DNA of 64,000 nucleotides from Strigamia acuminata. Its lineage: Eukaryota; Arthropoda; Chilopoda; Geophilomorpha; Linotaeniidae. Under the pieces are notes generated by a model that saw nothing but the letters and a program-made list of their open reading frames with translations, did not search any database and was not told the origin of the DNA. The stretch spans positions 11,762,517-11,826,516 of the forward strand of contig OX442318.1 of NCBI GenBank assembly GCA_949358305.1. Direction: 5' to 3'. The position numbers and the translations under genes were made by a program. Positions 1 through 12,500 of this stretch are shown piece by piece (within the stretch, counting starts at the first letter, position 1; every line of letters starts with the position of its first letter).

Positions 1-364
1 ATATGAGAGAATATTAGCTGTAAATTCACATTTCAAATTAATTTTGTGTTCCTATTAAAAAAAGCATCATGTTACATTTTATCAATAAACAAGTTTAAGA
101 CTTAAACCATTGTACAGACTACAGAGTTTGAAATGCCATTTTTATGTATGGAAAATGATATCACTCAGATGCGTTCCAGATGTGTTGTTATTATATTTTC
201 AAAAGAATCAGAATTCTCTTGTTTACCCTCTGTTTCAGTCACGAGCAATAATGCCAAAATTTCATAAGATAAAACCAAATTTCAGCAAACTGCATCAAAC
301 CCTGACAACACAAAAGATTGAATGGCCAATAATTAAATGGATGAAACTGCAATTCGGTAAACAG
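1..364. other. AT-rich non-coding stretch
   Basis: No supported gene. Short open frames here have no recognisable motif and run through AT-rich sequence. Confidence 0.5.
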
Positions 365-505
365 CAGGGCCGGTGCAACACATATTTCCACCTGAGGCGA
401 GCAAGGCATATGCCGCCCTTTTGAACAGGAAAAAAAACTTTTTTTTATTGTTGGAAAAAAATCGGATTGTGCGCCCAAAAACGCCTTACCCCTCGCGCCG
501 GCCCT
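365..505. mobile_element. hAT-like MITE, copy 1
   Basis: The ends are inverted: GGGCCGG on the left and CCGGCCC on the right. The body (CCACCTGAGGCGAGCAAG, then GCGCCCAAA) matches the copy at 3810-3985. Ends of the form CAGGGCCGG are typical of hAT-derived short elements (family knowledge). No transposase is encoded, and I could not see a clean 8-bp target duplication. Short frames overlapping it are not genes. Confidence 0.6.
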
Positions 506-1489
506 CAATTGTATTATGGGGAATTGAGTATTTTGCTACTTCACAAAATGAAATTTCACATTTGTGATACGTATCTACGGTAAGTCACGAACCACTCATT
601 ACAATTCTCAGAAATCTCATGAATTTTTTAAAATAGTAATTACTTGTCAACTTTCACAAAACATCAATATAGCTGCAATGCGGTGTTTTTGAGTGGACCG
701 AGTGCCACGTTTTCACCTGAGTGGACTTTAAAACCGTATGTATATTTTCATGTCTATATTCAATTCATTGTGTTATTATGGGAGAGATATTCAATCATAT
801 TTGAGTTTTACAAATCTGGATCAAGTCACAGTAAAAAGGCAGTGGATTTGTAAAATAACATTCAAATTTATGTGAATGCCACTCTCTACAGAGTATACTA
901 TCAATAGTCAGTATTTCAACAAAGAATGTAATTATCACATGGTTTTAAATTCTGTTTTTTTTTTTCTTAATGAAAGACGTCAGTTGTATTATTTTTGGAT
1001 TGCTTTGACAACCGAAGTTATGACATTTGCCCGAATGCACAGGAACGTGTTTTGAAAGGTTCCTGAATAAACCCACCAGAACCAGCGGTGTAGCATGGGT
1101 TGCCAGCAAGCAGAAAAAAAACTGGTATTGTGCTCCCCTACCCAGGTAGTATTCCCTTCCACCTTGGCACAAGAGGTGCTCCCTTAGGACTCTGAATTTC
1201 ATGGGCCCCTAATTCCAAAAATAAAATATTGTGACGGTATGGTCTTACACATGGTAACCTGGGGTGGGACGCATTCTCACGTAAAATAAGATAAGGACTC
1301 CCAAATTGTTGGGTTGTTGTCTTTTAATCATTGTCTAGGGATTGGAGTCTCCAGTCTATACCCATGTGTTGGCGAAGGCATGCCACACTAGCAACTGACC
1401 TGTCACACACAGAGAGGGATCCCCATGAATGACATGGCCGGTTGGACATAACTTTTCTGCTGTACTCACCTGTACAGCCCATGCAACCG
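506..1489. other. Non-coding, no feature recognised
   Basis: AT-rich sequence without a supported exon. Around 1040-1230 the composition becomes more balanced and may be an old repeat, but I have no second copy in the window to prove it. Confidence 0.4.
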
Positions 1490-1790
1490 CTTATGGAGCC
1501 CTGTGGTGGATCCGACATCTCACCACTGAGCGTCGCAGTGGTGAATAGGTAGGAGAGCAGAGTCAGCACAGAGCACGACTGCTCTTGGTGGGTTCAGGAC
1601 TTCACTTCACATGTCTGTCTCAGTTGTGACCAAGCGCTCTTTTCTCTGCCTGCACCACTCAGCTCCCTCCTTCTCTGTACTGGGTAATCCAACTCCACAA
1701 GGAGGAGTGACCTTGGGGCTATTGGGCGGAGTGTGGTAGGGCCACAGGTCGCACTCGGGTGGCCAAGCGGTCACAAGATTTAGCAATTGC
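1490..1790 (+). repeat. Dispersed repeat R1, copy 1
   Basis: This segment is homologous to the reverse complement of about 8885-9150. Shared blocks include CATCTCACCACTGA, a GTCGCAG/GGTGAATAGG block, CACTCAGCTCCCTCCTT and a GGGGC(T/C)ATTGGGC block, in the same order. It is non-coding; frames across it are shadows. The family is not recognised. Confidence 0.6.
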
Positions 1791-2239
1791 AAAGGGACAC
1801 AGTCTATACCGTGCCGAAACTTAGAACTACGGGTACATCCAGAGTGAGATAAAGGAATGTTTGGTGTGTTTATTTAGATGCGATAGTGTAAGTTGAGAGT
1901 GAGGTTTTGTTGTTGTTTGTATTTGCTGTGAGTATTGGTTTGTGATCCCAGAATTATGAGATACTGTATGTTGTAGAACATAGATTCCAACTGCCAAAAA
2001 GTTTACTGAAATATGGATATACTGCTGTTGCTTCTGTGTGGCTGTTGCAGTTTTTATAACTTAACATTAATATTTTATGTGTTTACACTTTCAAACCAAA
2101 ATTATAAATTCGATTTGGAAGAAACCTGTCAGGAGAAATTAATAACACAGAAAATGAGGCATCATTTTGACAAGCTAGAATTAAAAAACACAAAGTCTTT
2201 TAGTTGTTTTTGGGATTTGAGTTGGATTTTACAAGAATC
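1791..2239. other. Non-coding, nothing recognised
   Basis: AT-rich spacer before the solo LTR. No supported exon. Confidence 0.4.
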
Positions 2240-3791
2240 TGTGACGGTTATAAACCCGTATTTAACAATGTTCACACTAGATGGCGCAGTTTAAATAACG
2301 CGCGCAGATTAAATTCGAGAAAGCTAAGGGTTATGATAAATCATTACTTGGAAAAGATGAATGAAATATAAATATTTTATTAAGCATAATTAAGTATTAT
2401 TTACTTAAAGATATTGATTCTATCGAATCAATAACCAGTCTACTTACCTTCCGAAGGGGACCAATCGGACCCTTCTTGACCCAGTCTTCTATTAGGTCCG
2501 GACTAAAGTGACCCACGAATCCGTCGATTCAGGCACCTGATTGGCTATCGCCAATCTGATTGTTCTCAAGAACAATATAAGCTTTGGTTTTCCAACTAGT
2601 TCCCCCTTGGCTTGATAACTGAATATGTCTATATTGTCTGTAGTTGAATTGTTGTTATCGTTTGATCTCACTTTCTCTATCGACACATCAGGCCTCCTCA
2701 GCTCTTCACAATTAATATTAATACTATATTGTTATTGTTGTTGTAGGGCTATTTTGGGAAGGCTAACTCCGGTAATAGACATGTTAAATACATGAAATGG
2801 CCCCGTAACTTTAGCTTGCTGTTCTAAGGAGCAGCAAGATTCTGTACAGTGGCATAGTATGTCGTCTATGCACGGGATAATTAACCCGTTAAACAAATAT
2901 GATCGGTGATAGTCGCATCTATCTGCGCTAATATTTGAACATAGGTCAGATGCTCTGCCAGAGCATGTGTGCGGGAGGTCCCACCCGAGCACGAAACAAA
3001 CATGGACAACTGTCTTCCCAGGGCGAATTGATTAACATAGGTCCTTCCGTAATCTAGCGGTTGGTAAATAGCTTATTTACAGATACATACGCCGGGATAG
3101 TAGCTCGTGAGCGGTATACAAGAAATACTGTGATAAACAACTACTCGGGTATTGGTAATCCTGTCTTGCTAACCCCATAATAATGTTTACCCGGTGGTAG
3201 GTACCACCGACAGCGACTTGTCGTGTACAAACGAATACTCGGCGCCTGATCACGAGATCTTGTCGTCGTAAGGCATGCTGGCGGATGGAGCCTCAACAAC
3301 TCCCGCAATGGTCCTCTCGACCGTCGTGACTGTCCCCGCCCAAATAATAATAATATAACAATAAATTGTTATATTCTACTAATAATTTTGTATTCATTTG
3401 ATCATGGAATATTCTAAAGAATATTCCTATCAATGCAAAGGACTCTTCGCATTATTAGCTGTACGAGCTGCGGGACCAAATACGTTTCCGTAGTGTTCAT
3501 TGTGACGATGCCGTAAAGTCAGCCGTATCCCTCTGGCTTCGCCCGGATCCTCAACCAGTTGATGCCGCCCGTTTACACGCGCTCAGAACCCCAATCCTGT
3601 TATTATAATTAATAAATATGTTTTATGTCACACAAAAACGTAAGTTATTTCTATTCGATTAGTTATTCATGACACACAGAATTCCGTAGCTTATCTCGGT
3701 TAGGTTGTTGTTAGTCTTAACAACGTCTTGTATAAACCGATTTATCTCATTAATAATGGCTAATAAATCAGCCAAAAGTAAAATCGTCACA
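2240..3791 (+). mobile_element. Solo LTR A (Gypsy-like, long LTR)
   Basis: A 1552-bp unit begins TGTGACGG and ends CGTCACA. It is flanked on both sides by the 4-bp direct repeat AATC (2236-2239 and 3792-3795). There is no internal retrotransposon sequence and no partner LTR, so a solo LTR left by LTR-LTR recombination is the simplest reading. It is homologous to the inverted copy at 50579-52093 and resembles the LTRs of the 12182-20277 element in organisation (TGTGAC start, early GGCGC block, GTCACA end). It carries at least eight perfect or near-perfect hairpins (2413-2432, 2539-2556, 2559-2576, 2950-2966, 3192-3209, 3352-3375, 3406-3427, 3432-3453). Confidence 0.85.
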
Positions 3792-3809
3792 AATCAAACA
3801 GACTGTATC

Positions 3810-3985
3810 AGGGCCGGTGCACATATTTCCACCTGAGGCGAGCAAGACATATGCCGCCCTTTTAAACAATAAAAAATTTTTTTTTCTTGATGGACAGAAA
3901 TTGGATTGTGCGCCCAAAGACGCCGTCCTTGGAAATATGCCACCTGAGGCGACCGTCTCACCGCCTCACCCTTTGCACCGGCCCT
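3810..3985. mobile_element. hAT-like MITE, copy 2
   Basis: A 12-bp perfect terminal inverted repeat, AGGGCCGGTGCA at 3810-3821 and its complement at 3974-3985. The interior matches copy 1, and the right half repeats the CCACCTGAGGCGA block. It lies immediately beside solo LTR A. No coding capacity. Confidence 0.75.
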
Positions 3986-5030
3986 AGGTAAACACATCTG
4001 ACCAGTTTAAATTCACGTTCAAAATAAATAACTTTTCAAATCCCTCAAATGAAAATTCAAGTGAGCATGATAACAATCACATGTCAAAATACTGTAACCA
4101 GATTTTATAAGCAGATTTTACACAATACAAGTAATTAAAAATTATTTACTTTTTCAGTTATGAAAACATACATGGACCTGTTTCTGAAAAATCAAATTGA
4201 TTTATTTTGATTAAAAAATGTCATTTATGTTTAACACTTCAAATCTGTGAATATTCAGTCTGCAAAATTGTTCACTCATTTCAATCTTCACTCCCTGTAC
4301 TATTCTGATGTCCCAAATTTTTTCCTGATAACTTTTCCTTGTAGTCATGTCTTCTTAAGCTTATTCTATACTAATACAAATCGGTTTTAAGTTCATCAAC
4401 GATATTCGAGATGATAAACTTTCATTTTGATCGCTGTTGACAAATTGATTGGCTTGGTTGTCACTTTTTTACTTCAATATCAGGCTTATTTTACATGAAA
4501 AACCTTTTTTTTTTTTTACTTTTTGATGACACTTTTACTTGTTTTGGCATAGAAACATTATATTTAGCAATTCATTTGGCACCGAATTATTGCTGAACCA
4601 ATGAATTGACATGTTTCCTCCAAGCCAATGATGATATCCTCACTTTCACCATTGTCGCAATATTGAGTGATCCAAATATGTTCAGACACTTTCCCAATCA
4701 TGTTTGAAAAGACCACCTATTGGGCAAGAAATTTTTATGTCAAATGTGGGCAAGAAGTGTCACATCACAAAAGGAGTGAATAATTTTTTTGCTTCTCAAC
4801 TTCAATAATTTACTGCAACTGGAGTTCTGGAAATGTCAGGCAGCTTAATCGTTGGAGTTTTTACCATTTATAAACGTAGTTGGTAAATAAAATTGGTCAT
4901 TTTTATTGCATGTAATAATAAATAGCACCTGGAAAAAGTCGTTTAATAGTATGCTTATAAAACCTTGAAGTAACATTATCACTTCTATGATCTATGATAC
5001 ATTCCTCCCTAAAACCATAAATGAGACTTT
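3986..5030. other. Non-coding, nothing recognised
   Basis: AT-rich intergenic sequence with poly-T and poly-A runs. I see no exon, RNA gene or repeat with a second copy. Confidence 0.4.
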
Positions 5031-5035
5031 TCTTA

Positions 5036-6115
5036 TTGATTTCAAAAAGCAAATAAAAATAAATAAAAAATTAATGATATATAAAAAAAAAACAAGAAAA
5101 AAAATTAATTTCAAAGAGTAAATGTTTACCTCAAATTTTGTCAATCATTATCACGCTGTAACACTGACAAGAAGACAGCAGGAGTGTGTAATCCACAATT
5201 GTTTAAAAATAAAGTATTGGTATTATCATCCAAACAGTCGATACTTTATTTATTTAAATGCACCTCTCTCTCTCACATTGTTACAAACAGTTACAGCACA
5301 CAGAATTCTTAAGATGTTAACTGTGTGTTGTAACACTATTTTTAATTTTTTCAGTAAAAAGATCAATTTTATCTTTACACATGGTAGATAGGCATCTGGA
5401 CATACGGTGTGTGACATCATGAATAGTGAATTATTATGAAATATGAATTATAATGAATTATGAATTATGAGTAGATACGATGTAAGTAAAAACAAACACA
5501 TCCAACCATTTAAGTTTGTGCAGTCATTTCGATCTACATGATCAAGTAAGCTACTAACATGATCTTCCAACATGATTATTAATTATATACTACAAGATTT
5601 AAACCAATTACACCAACTGTAGAAAGCTTCTGTTGTTGAAATTTTGCCACACAATAAGACAAGGTAAGAGAAACGAGACTATTATTATTGATTTCAAAAA
5701 GTAAATAGAACAATTTTTGCAGTAGTAAACAGACATTGCTTGAAACTTGTTTCCAATTTCATGAAAATGTTATTAAGTTCAACGAATGTATTACGAAAGA
5801 TATTAAATAAATAAAAAAGTAATGATATTTAACTAAACAAGAAAAAATCAATTCTAAAGAGCAAATGTTTACTTCAGATGTTGCCAATCATTATCACAGC
5901 CGTGTAAGTTGGTGCAGTTGTTATTTCGATCTACATGATCAACCACTCAAGCAAGTTTGGCAGGCTTTGCTTCGTAAATAATACAAGTAAGCCACTAATA
6001 TGATGTTCCAACATGATTATAAAGTATGTACTACAACATTTAGACAAATTAACCAACTGTTGATAGGTTCTGTTGTTGACCTTTTGCCACACAACAAGAC
6101 AAGGTAAGAGAAAAT
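5036..6115 (+). repeat. Diverged local tandem duplication upstream of the channel gene
   Basis: Blocks recur in the same order. GATTTCAAAAAG occurs at about 5037 and 5690, followed both times by an AAATAAATAAAAAA(T)TAATGATAT-type block and AAATGTTTAC. GATCTACATGATCAA occurs at about 5531 and 5928, followed by related CCAACATGATTAT and GACAAGGTAAGAGAAA blocks. The second copy is shorter, so the duplication has suffered deletions. It ends about 140 bp before the first coding exon and may cover the promoter or 5' UTR, which I cannot define. Confidence 0.6.
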
Positions 6116-6257
6116 CGAAATTGTACACATTTATGTAGTAGAGAGACAGCAAGGCAATAAATTCACTAAATTCAATGCTATCCTATGTTAATTACAGCTA
6201 ATATCCAACATCAGTAAAGTTTACGTTTGCAACTACTCCACACACATTATTGCAGTC

Positions 6258-6588
6258 ATGAACCAGTTAAGAAGATTGAGAAAAAAGAAAATTGAAAAAA
6301 TTGCCAAAGATTTCCTCAGGATTCACAAAACTGAAACAGCAATACACAACCTATTTTTTCCACGAACATCATTGTTCAAGAACAAAAGCCGGAAGTTAAT
6401 GACCATTATTGCATTATCTCTATGCATGTACCAATGCTGCGATGTCATCATTCTCTACAAAAGCAAGCCTGTAAAAGTTGATGCAGCCTTCACAGAGCCA
6501 GCAATTGATGATTATCCTGCAATTTCTATTGTATCACAAGAAACGGATGACAGTTTGATATATGACAAAGAGAATTCAGACAAGGAAG
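6258..6588 (+). CDS. DEG/ENaC exon 1: N-terminus and TM1 of unit 1
   Basis: Starts at an ATG followed by a basic cytoplasmic tail, then a hydrophobic helix at about residues 47-67 and the post-TM1 strand DDYPAISIVS, which corresponds to the family's FPAVTIC-like strand. The conserved pre-TM1 His-Gly gating motif appears as His-Asn (TAIHN). The donor is G|GTACGT, leaving phase 1. The next exon, beginning AA, completes a Glu codon. Frame continuation past the donor soon meets a stop, as expected for intron. Confidence 0.75.
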
Positions 6589-9500
6589 GTACGTGGTTAG
6601 AAGCTTTGGATTAGAGCCAAATTTCCCATTACCCACCTTAAGCACAAAATATAAACTAAAATATACAAGAAAGTAATGCAACTTCACAATTATAATATTA
6701 GTATATAATATAATATTAATATTAGTATAAATCATTAGTATTTTATGTGAGTATGCGTCCCACCTCATGGTATTCAGTCCCCAGGCTATCATGGCTGGGA
6801 TCATATCGTCACACTATCGTAAATTTTGCTTTTGTTCAATCTATTAGTCATAATAAGCTACTTTTTATGATTCTGAATTACATTGCAGCCTACCTGAATG
6901 ATTTAATTGAATCTAAGCTACTTTTATTGTATTTTAGAATGCAGACATAACTTAAGATTTTACATCGACAACCATACGAAGCTCACAACAGTAATGAATT
7001 TATATAATTTTACCAAAGTGATCGAAGCCATAACTTTTAAACGAGTAAGCAAACAAAACCAAAATAGAAATTAAACAAAATCACAAAAATTATTGATCCT
7101 GATTCTTTCTGCAGGGAACAAAATCTTATTTCAATAAGTTTCAAACCAGAGAGGCATACACGGCTTACGCCTCAGCGACTCAATTGATAAATAGTAATTT
7201 TTTTTCAAGTTTATTGCACTTAGGTTTTGTGTTAACATTTAATAACAAAACTGATTATCCCATTCAGATGAAAAATTACCACTTGGCCCTGAATCCCAGT
7301 TACAAGTAAAAGAAAAAGAAAGAACAACTCCTCCAAAACCTTTGTTACTTGTAGTAAGTATGAATGCATGGATGTATCATCTTTTTCTTTAGCTGTGTAA
7401 TTTTGTTGTTCTAATTTTGGATGAATTTCGGTAAAGATAATTGAATAACAAACATTCCTGCTATTTCTTATGGTCACAAGTTGTCAATCTGGCCCAATTT
7501 GTCGGATCTACAGTAATGTAACATCCGACACGATTAACGATAAAACGATAAAATTACAATGTGCGCTATTTCCACGTTAGCCACCATGCCAACGCTCGCA
7601 TGAAGAGCTGCTGGTGAAAAAAGAAAAACAAAATCATTTATTTTAGAATAACAAATGCATATGTTAAGAGAGTGGAGATTTCAGAATGGGTGGAAACAAA
7701 TTAAATTTTTTAAAAAGCCAGAACTAAATTGTGACGGATTAAATTTGAATTCGTACTTACTAGAATGATGGCTCGCAGACCATATGAATATGAAGACTCA
7801 AATCCTAACTTAAATCCAACAACAATGAATTGGCAAACATGGGAGTTTGGTGGCAGGTTTTCCAAAGCCGAGTATACAGTAGGTTGGAACAGAAAATATA
7901 CAAGGAGAAAAGTGTCTCATAATTATGATGGAAAAGTTAACACAAATGCTATCTTTCAATTCTTTTCTGAAATTAAAAAAATGCTGTTATTTGTTCCCAA
8001 ATTAACTAATCTACATACACTGTATTTTTATCATTACCATTACAGCTGGCCATTATTGCAAAAGCATACAATCCAATTGTCACTATAGTACCAACATCAG
8101 AAATTCATATAACAGAAATATATCAAGAAAATATATTTGCTTTTACTGCAAAAAAGGTAAGATGATTATTAATATTGAAATGTTATTAATAAATTTGTTT
8201 ACAACATTAAAATGGCATTCTAACCTAACCTAACTTTTCCTAATCCAAACTCATCTTGTAAACACAAAATATTGATTCAAGATACTTTTACCTGCCAACA
8301 GACATTTCAAACCAAAGCATTTTCTCCCCATCCGAATAAAATAATCACTTAACCTTTGTTTTTAGTACACATTTGTGAATAGAAGATTGCATCCTTGTGT
8401 GGACATCTCTACTAAAGAAAAATGTTACGCGGATTGTTACTTACAAGCAATTAATCAACGAAATTTTACTTGCCAGTATGTTGGTTGTCTATTCTTACAC
8501 TACGTTAGCAGTAGCACAGTGCTCTTCAGAACGGCCGTGTGGTCCAGACGGTTTGCTGGACCCAACCTATACCTAGCAATGTTAAATTCCCTCTTCCATC
8601 TGGATAGCTCGTTAGTACGGACAACTTTCAAGAACCCGTCCTATGTCCAAGCTACACAGTGTAAACTGTATATCATTGATATTTTTTTAAAACACTTTAT
8701 ACAGTAGACTCACAATTTAAAAAAATCGAGACATAAGTCACTTTTGGGGCCCCTCTGGGATTAGGAGCCCAGAAGCTTATGCTTCAACCGTTTCAATGTA
8801 CCGTATTCTTTCAATTAAAAGCCGCCCTCAAATAAGAGCCGCGGCTGAAGAAGCAAAAATACCGTATCATAGCAACAATACGGTATTTTTTGTATTTAAC
8901 CTGTGAGCACTTGACCACCCAAAGGTGACCTGCATCACTGTCACACACTGCCCAATGGCCCCGAGGTCATACAGTACCTCTCTTGGGGAGCGGTAAGACC
9001 TAGTGAGGGAAAGGAGGGAGCTGAGTGAAGTAGGAAGTAGAGGAGAGTAAGCAAAAATTGTTCGTGAAGTCAGCAAGTGCAGTCGTGCCCTGCGCTGATC
9101 CACCGTCCTCCCTATTCACCTCTGCGACGATCAGTGGTGAGATGATGAATCCACCTCAGCCTCCAAGAGCGATTGCATAAATAAAATAAAAAACAAATTT
9201 ATACTTATCTGGAAAACTGTGATGGCAAATATTATAAAACTCACCAATATTAATTAAAAGTGACACTGGTGCTATAAATTTGTGGTTTTAATGACGTCTT
9301 ACAAAAACAACTATGTTGATCAATAGTGTATTAAGTAAAAAGTATGTCACTTAAGATTTGTACCTTTTCAAAAAAGATTCTGAAATTCTTACTTATATGA
9401 GCATAATTTAATTACAGATTTCCATTTCTGCCTAAAATGCAGGAAAATGACTGTGTCGCTGATGAATTATCATGCAATTACACCAAACAAATTGCTGAAG

Positions 9501-12500
9501 TAGGATGGCAAGTTAATCCTCATTACACATGCAATTGTGCGAGAGAATGTGCAAAAGATACGTTCACTTCTCACTATTATTTCACTGATCATTACACAAA
9601 AACGAGCATTTTTTATTACTTGTCCAGTAGAATTCTTGAACTAACAGAATATTTTTGTTTTGACTTCATATCATTGATGTGTAACATTGGTGGCTACATG
9701 GGATTTTACATTGGAATATCTTGTATTGATATTATTGAATCAACTATTTCAAACATTCAAAATGGTTATGAAATAGCTAATTACTACAGAAAGAAGAAAA
9801 GTCCTTTTGAAAAACATGTCATGGCAAAAAGTAAAGAATTATGGAAGGCAACAACTAATGACAGTTCTCAAAGTGCCTCACTGCAATCTAAGACTACTGT
9901 AAAAATTAGAAAATTTGTCATATTGTGTTGTTTCCTGTCAAGTTGCTATTTTACATACTGTCGAATCATGACTTACATTGATTATCCTGTATACATGACC
10001 ATCGAACTTACCCAAGATCGATTTATCCAAATTTCAAATGTTGCTGTATGCAGTTATCCCGATGAAATACTACAGGAAATGGAAAAGATGATGACGTACA
10101 AAAATCTCACAGTAAATCGTACAGAAAATTTCGACTTTTTAGAGCTTCTTGATTTGCCATCAGAATATGCAAACGACACAAATGAATTATGGGAAGCAAC
10201 AAGTGATATGGAAAATTATGAAACAGCAGAGGTAAGGACACTAGGATAAATAACTGAATATCCAATGCCTGCATGAGATTGCGTCTTCCGTGTAATTTTA
10301 TGTGTTAATTATAAGTTAATTACTATTATAGGTGTTCGTAAGTCGTATTTGTAATGACAATATTTTACATTCTTCAATAATGTAATCTGGAATTGTGCCA
10401 AATAACTAGATTTTAAATTTCAGATTGCAGCAAAAGCTTTCATGACAGACAATCAAGTAATTTTTAAAATTACACTAGGAAACATGTCCTATTTGGATAC
10501 TATATTCGGAAGATGTATCAAAATAAAATCAGGTAATTCCTGAAAAATCTTCAAAAAATGAAAAAGACATACACTTTCCGTCGGTTTCAATTCAAATAAG
10601 TCTCTTCAATTCACAAATGAGTCTTGTATGTTTTCATTTATTGTTGTACTTTCAGATACCTTGGAATATCATCCATCGAACGCATTAACAACCGTATTTT
10701 ACACACAAAATGAAAAAGATGTCCAATTTTCAGTAATTCACATAAACAAACAATTAGTTGGTTTTGGCATAAAATTGATGTTTGAGGTTTAACCAAATTT
10801 TCATAATTATTAAATTGAAACATCCAATTACTGTACATGTTAGTCCAGATATCTTGTTATGAATCGAATATTGTGCTAACTTCAACTTAGTATTGAATTC
10901 TAAAATTTAAATACAATCCATTACAAATTGTATTTTTCTAGATTTCCTTAATGAAAAAACAAGAAATAATTAACCTTAAAATTACTGAAAAGCAACCACG
11001 TGGCTCTTTTTTGAACATGAGACTGATAAGACAGACAGTAAGCAAATAAACAGCAAACACACTCACAAAGTCATTTAAAACGGATCACTCCTTATTAGCG
11101 AATCTCGTTTTAGCGAATTTAAATTTTTTAAATCCATTTTATCGAACTCATTTTAGCGAAAATGAGTTTAAATCACCGCAGCATTGGATTCAGTTTAGCG
11201 AAGCCCGTTTTAGCGAAAAATGTATTTTTTAAAAAAAGATCAAACACTGTGCTTTCACATTATAAATGAATAACTATCCCAACTTGAAATTGCACGTTTA
11301 CACTTCTCACTTCTCTTCCAAATGAAATTGGACGGAGAAATAACTCGAGACAGTTTTTCCGGCGATTTTGTCGATTTGCGCGTCATTTTCGGCCTGTTTT
11401 GTGGCGTTTTCGTCCGTTTTTCGGCCGGTTTCGTCGGTTTCTGCGTAGATTTCGTTTTTGCGGAGTTGTCGTTCGCTTCACCGGCGTTGTTCGTTTCGGC
11501 GAAGTTGTCCGAGCATTTCGGGGAGTCTGCGTACGTTTTTCCAACGTTTTCTTTGGTTTCAGCGAAGGTTTCGGCGGTTTCTGTGGACTTTTCGTCCGTT
11601 TCGGCGAAGGTTTCCTCCGTGTTGACGGAACGTTCGCCACTTTCGCCATTTTCGTCGGAGTTTTGGCTATTTTAACAATTTTCACGGGACTTTTGGCTAT
11701 TTTCGTCGTCTCCTGGCCTTTTGGCGGTGATTTCGTCCGTTTTTTCCGTCGAGTTTTCGCCTCTTTCTCCGGAGTTTGCACCAAACTTTGTCGTGTTTTC
11801 GCGCCTCGCCCTGGAGATTGCACCAAATCTTGTCGAATAAATTGATTTTTGTATCGGCCGTCGCACTTTCCTGCGATGTTCGTCTTTTGTCGTCATTCTT
11901 TGGACGCCAATCGCCGATGTTTGCTTTCAACTACTCTACACTATACGTGTTTGTATTTTCTAAAATTGGCTAAATGTAAAATTTAACGGGTACAAGGTTA
12001 GATTTAGACTGGTTTAAAAAATTTGAGTTAGAAAACTTATTTAACTGAATATTTGAATAACAAAACTTATGTAACTTTAAATTTGAATTACAAAACATGA
12101 TTAAATGCAATTAAATGCAATTAAATGCTTTTTGGATAAAATAAGCAATAAACAATAAATGTAGCTTTTTTGTGAAAAACATGTGACAAATTAATAGGAC
12201 TATAAATGCCTGATTTTCCACCAGAAGGCGCTGTTGCGCCATTTTGACGGTAATTCTACTGTATTTGTTGTAGAACCAATGTAATTCCTATATAAAGTTA
12301 TTTATGGTGTTTTAATTACAAATATGTTCGTTTGATAAGAATAAACAATTCAATCTTCATGATATCGAAATATCACGGCCGAAATTACAGAGATTTCGTC
12401 TGCTAAAACAGCATTCGTCAATGCGGTATGTCGCCACTAGAAGGCGCTATCGCAAATCAGCGGTAAATTCGAAATACGGAATTAAATGAATAACAAGGAA

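Noticed and set aside
1745-1770. tRNA-derived SINE head (GGTGGCCAAGCGGT resembles an A box)
   Set aside because: No B box downstream, and the word is not conserved in the second copy of the repeat.
11383-11845. 147-148 codon frames on both strands (basic SPKR-like and Phe/Gly-rich)
   Set aside because: They arise from a TTTCG-type low-complexity block; overlapping open frames on both strands with no splice or start context are not evidence of genes.
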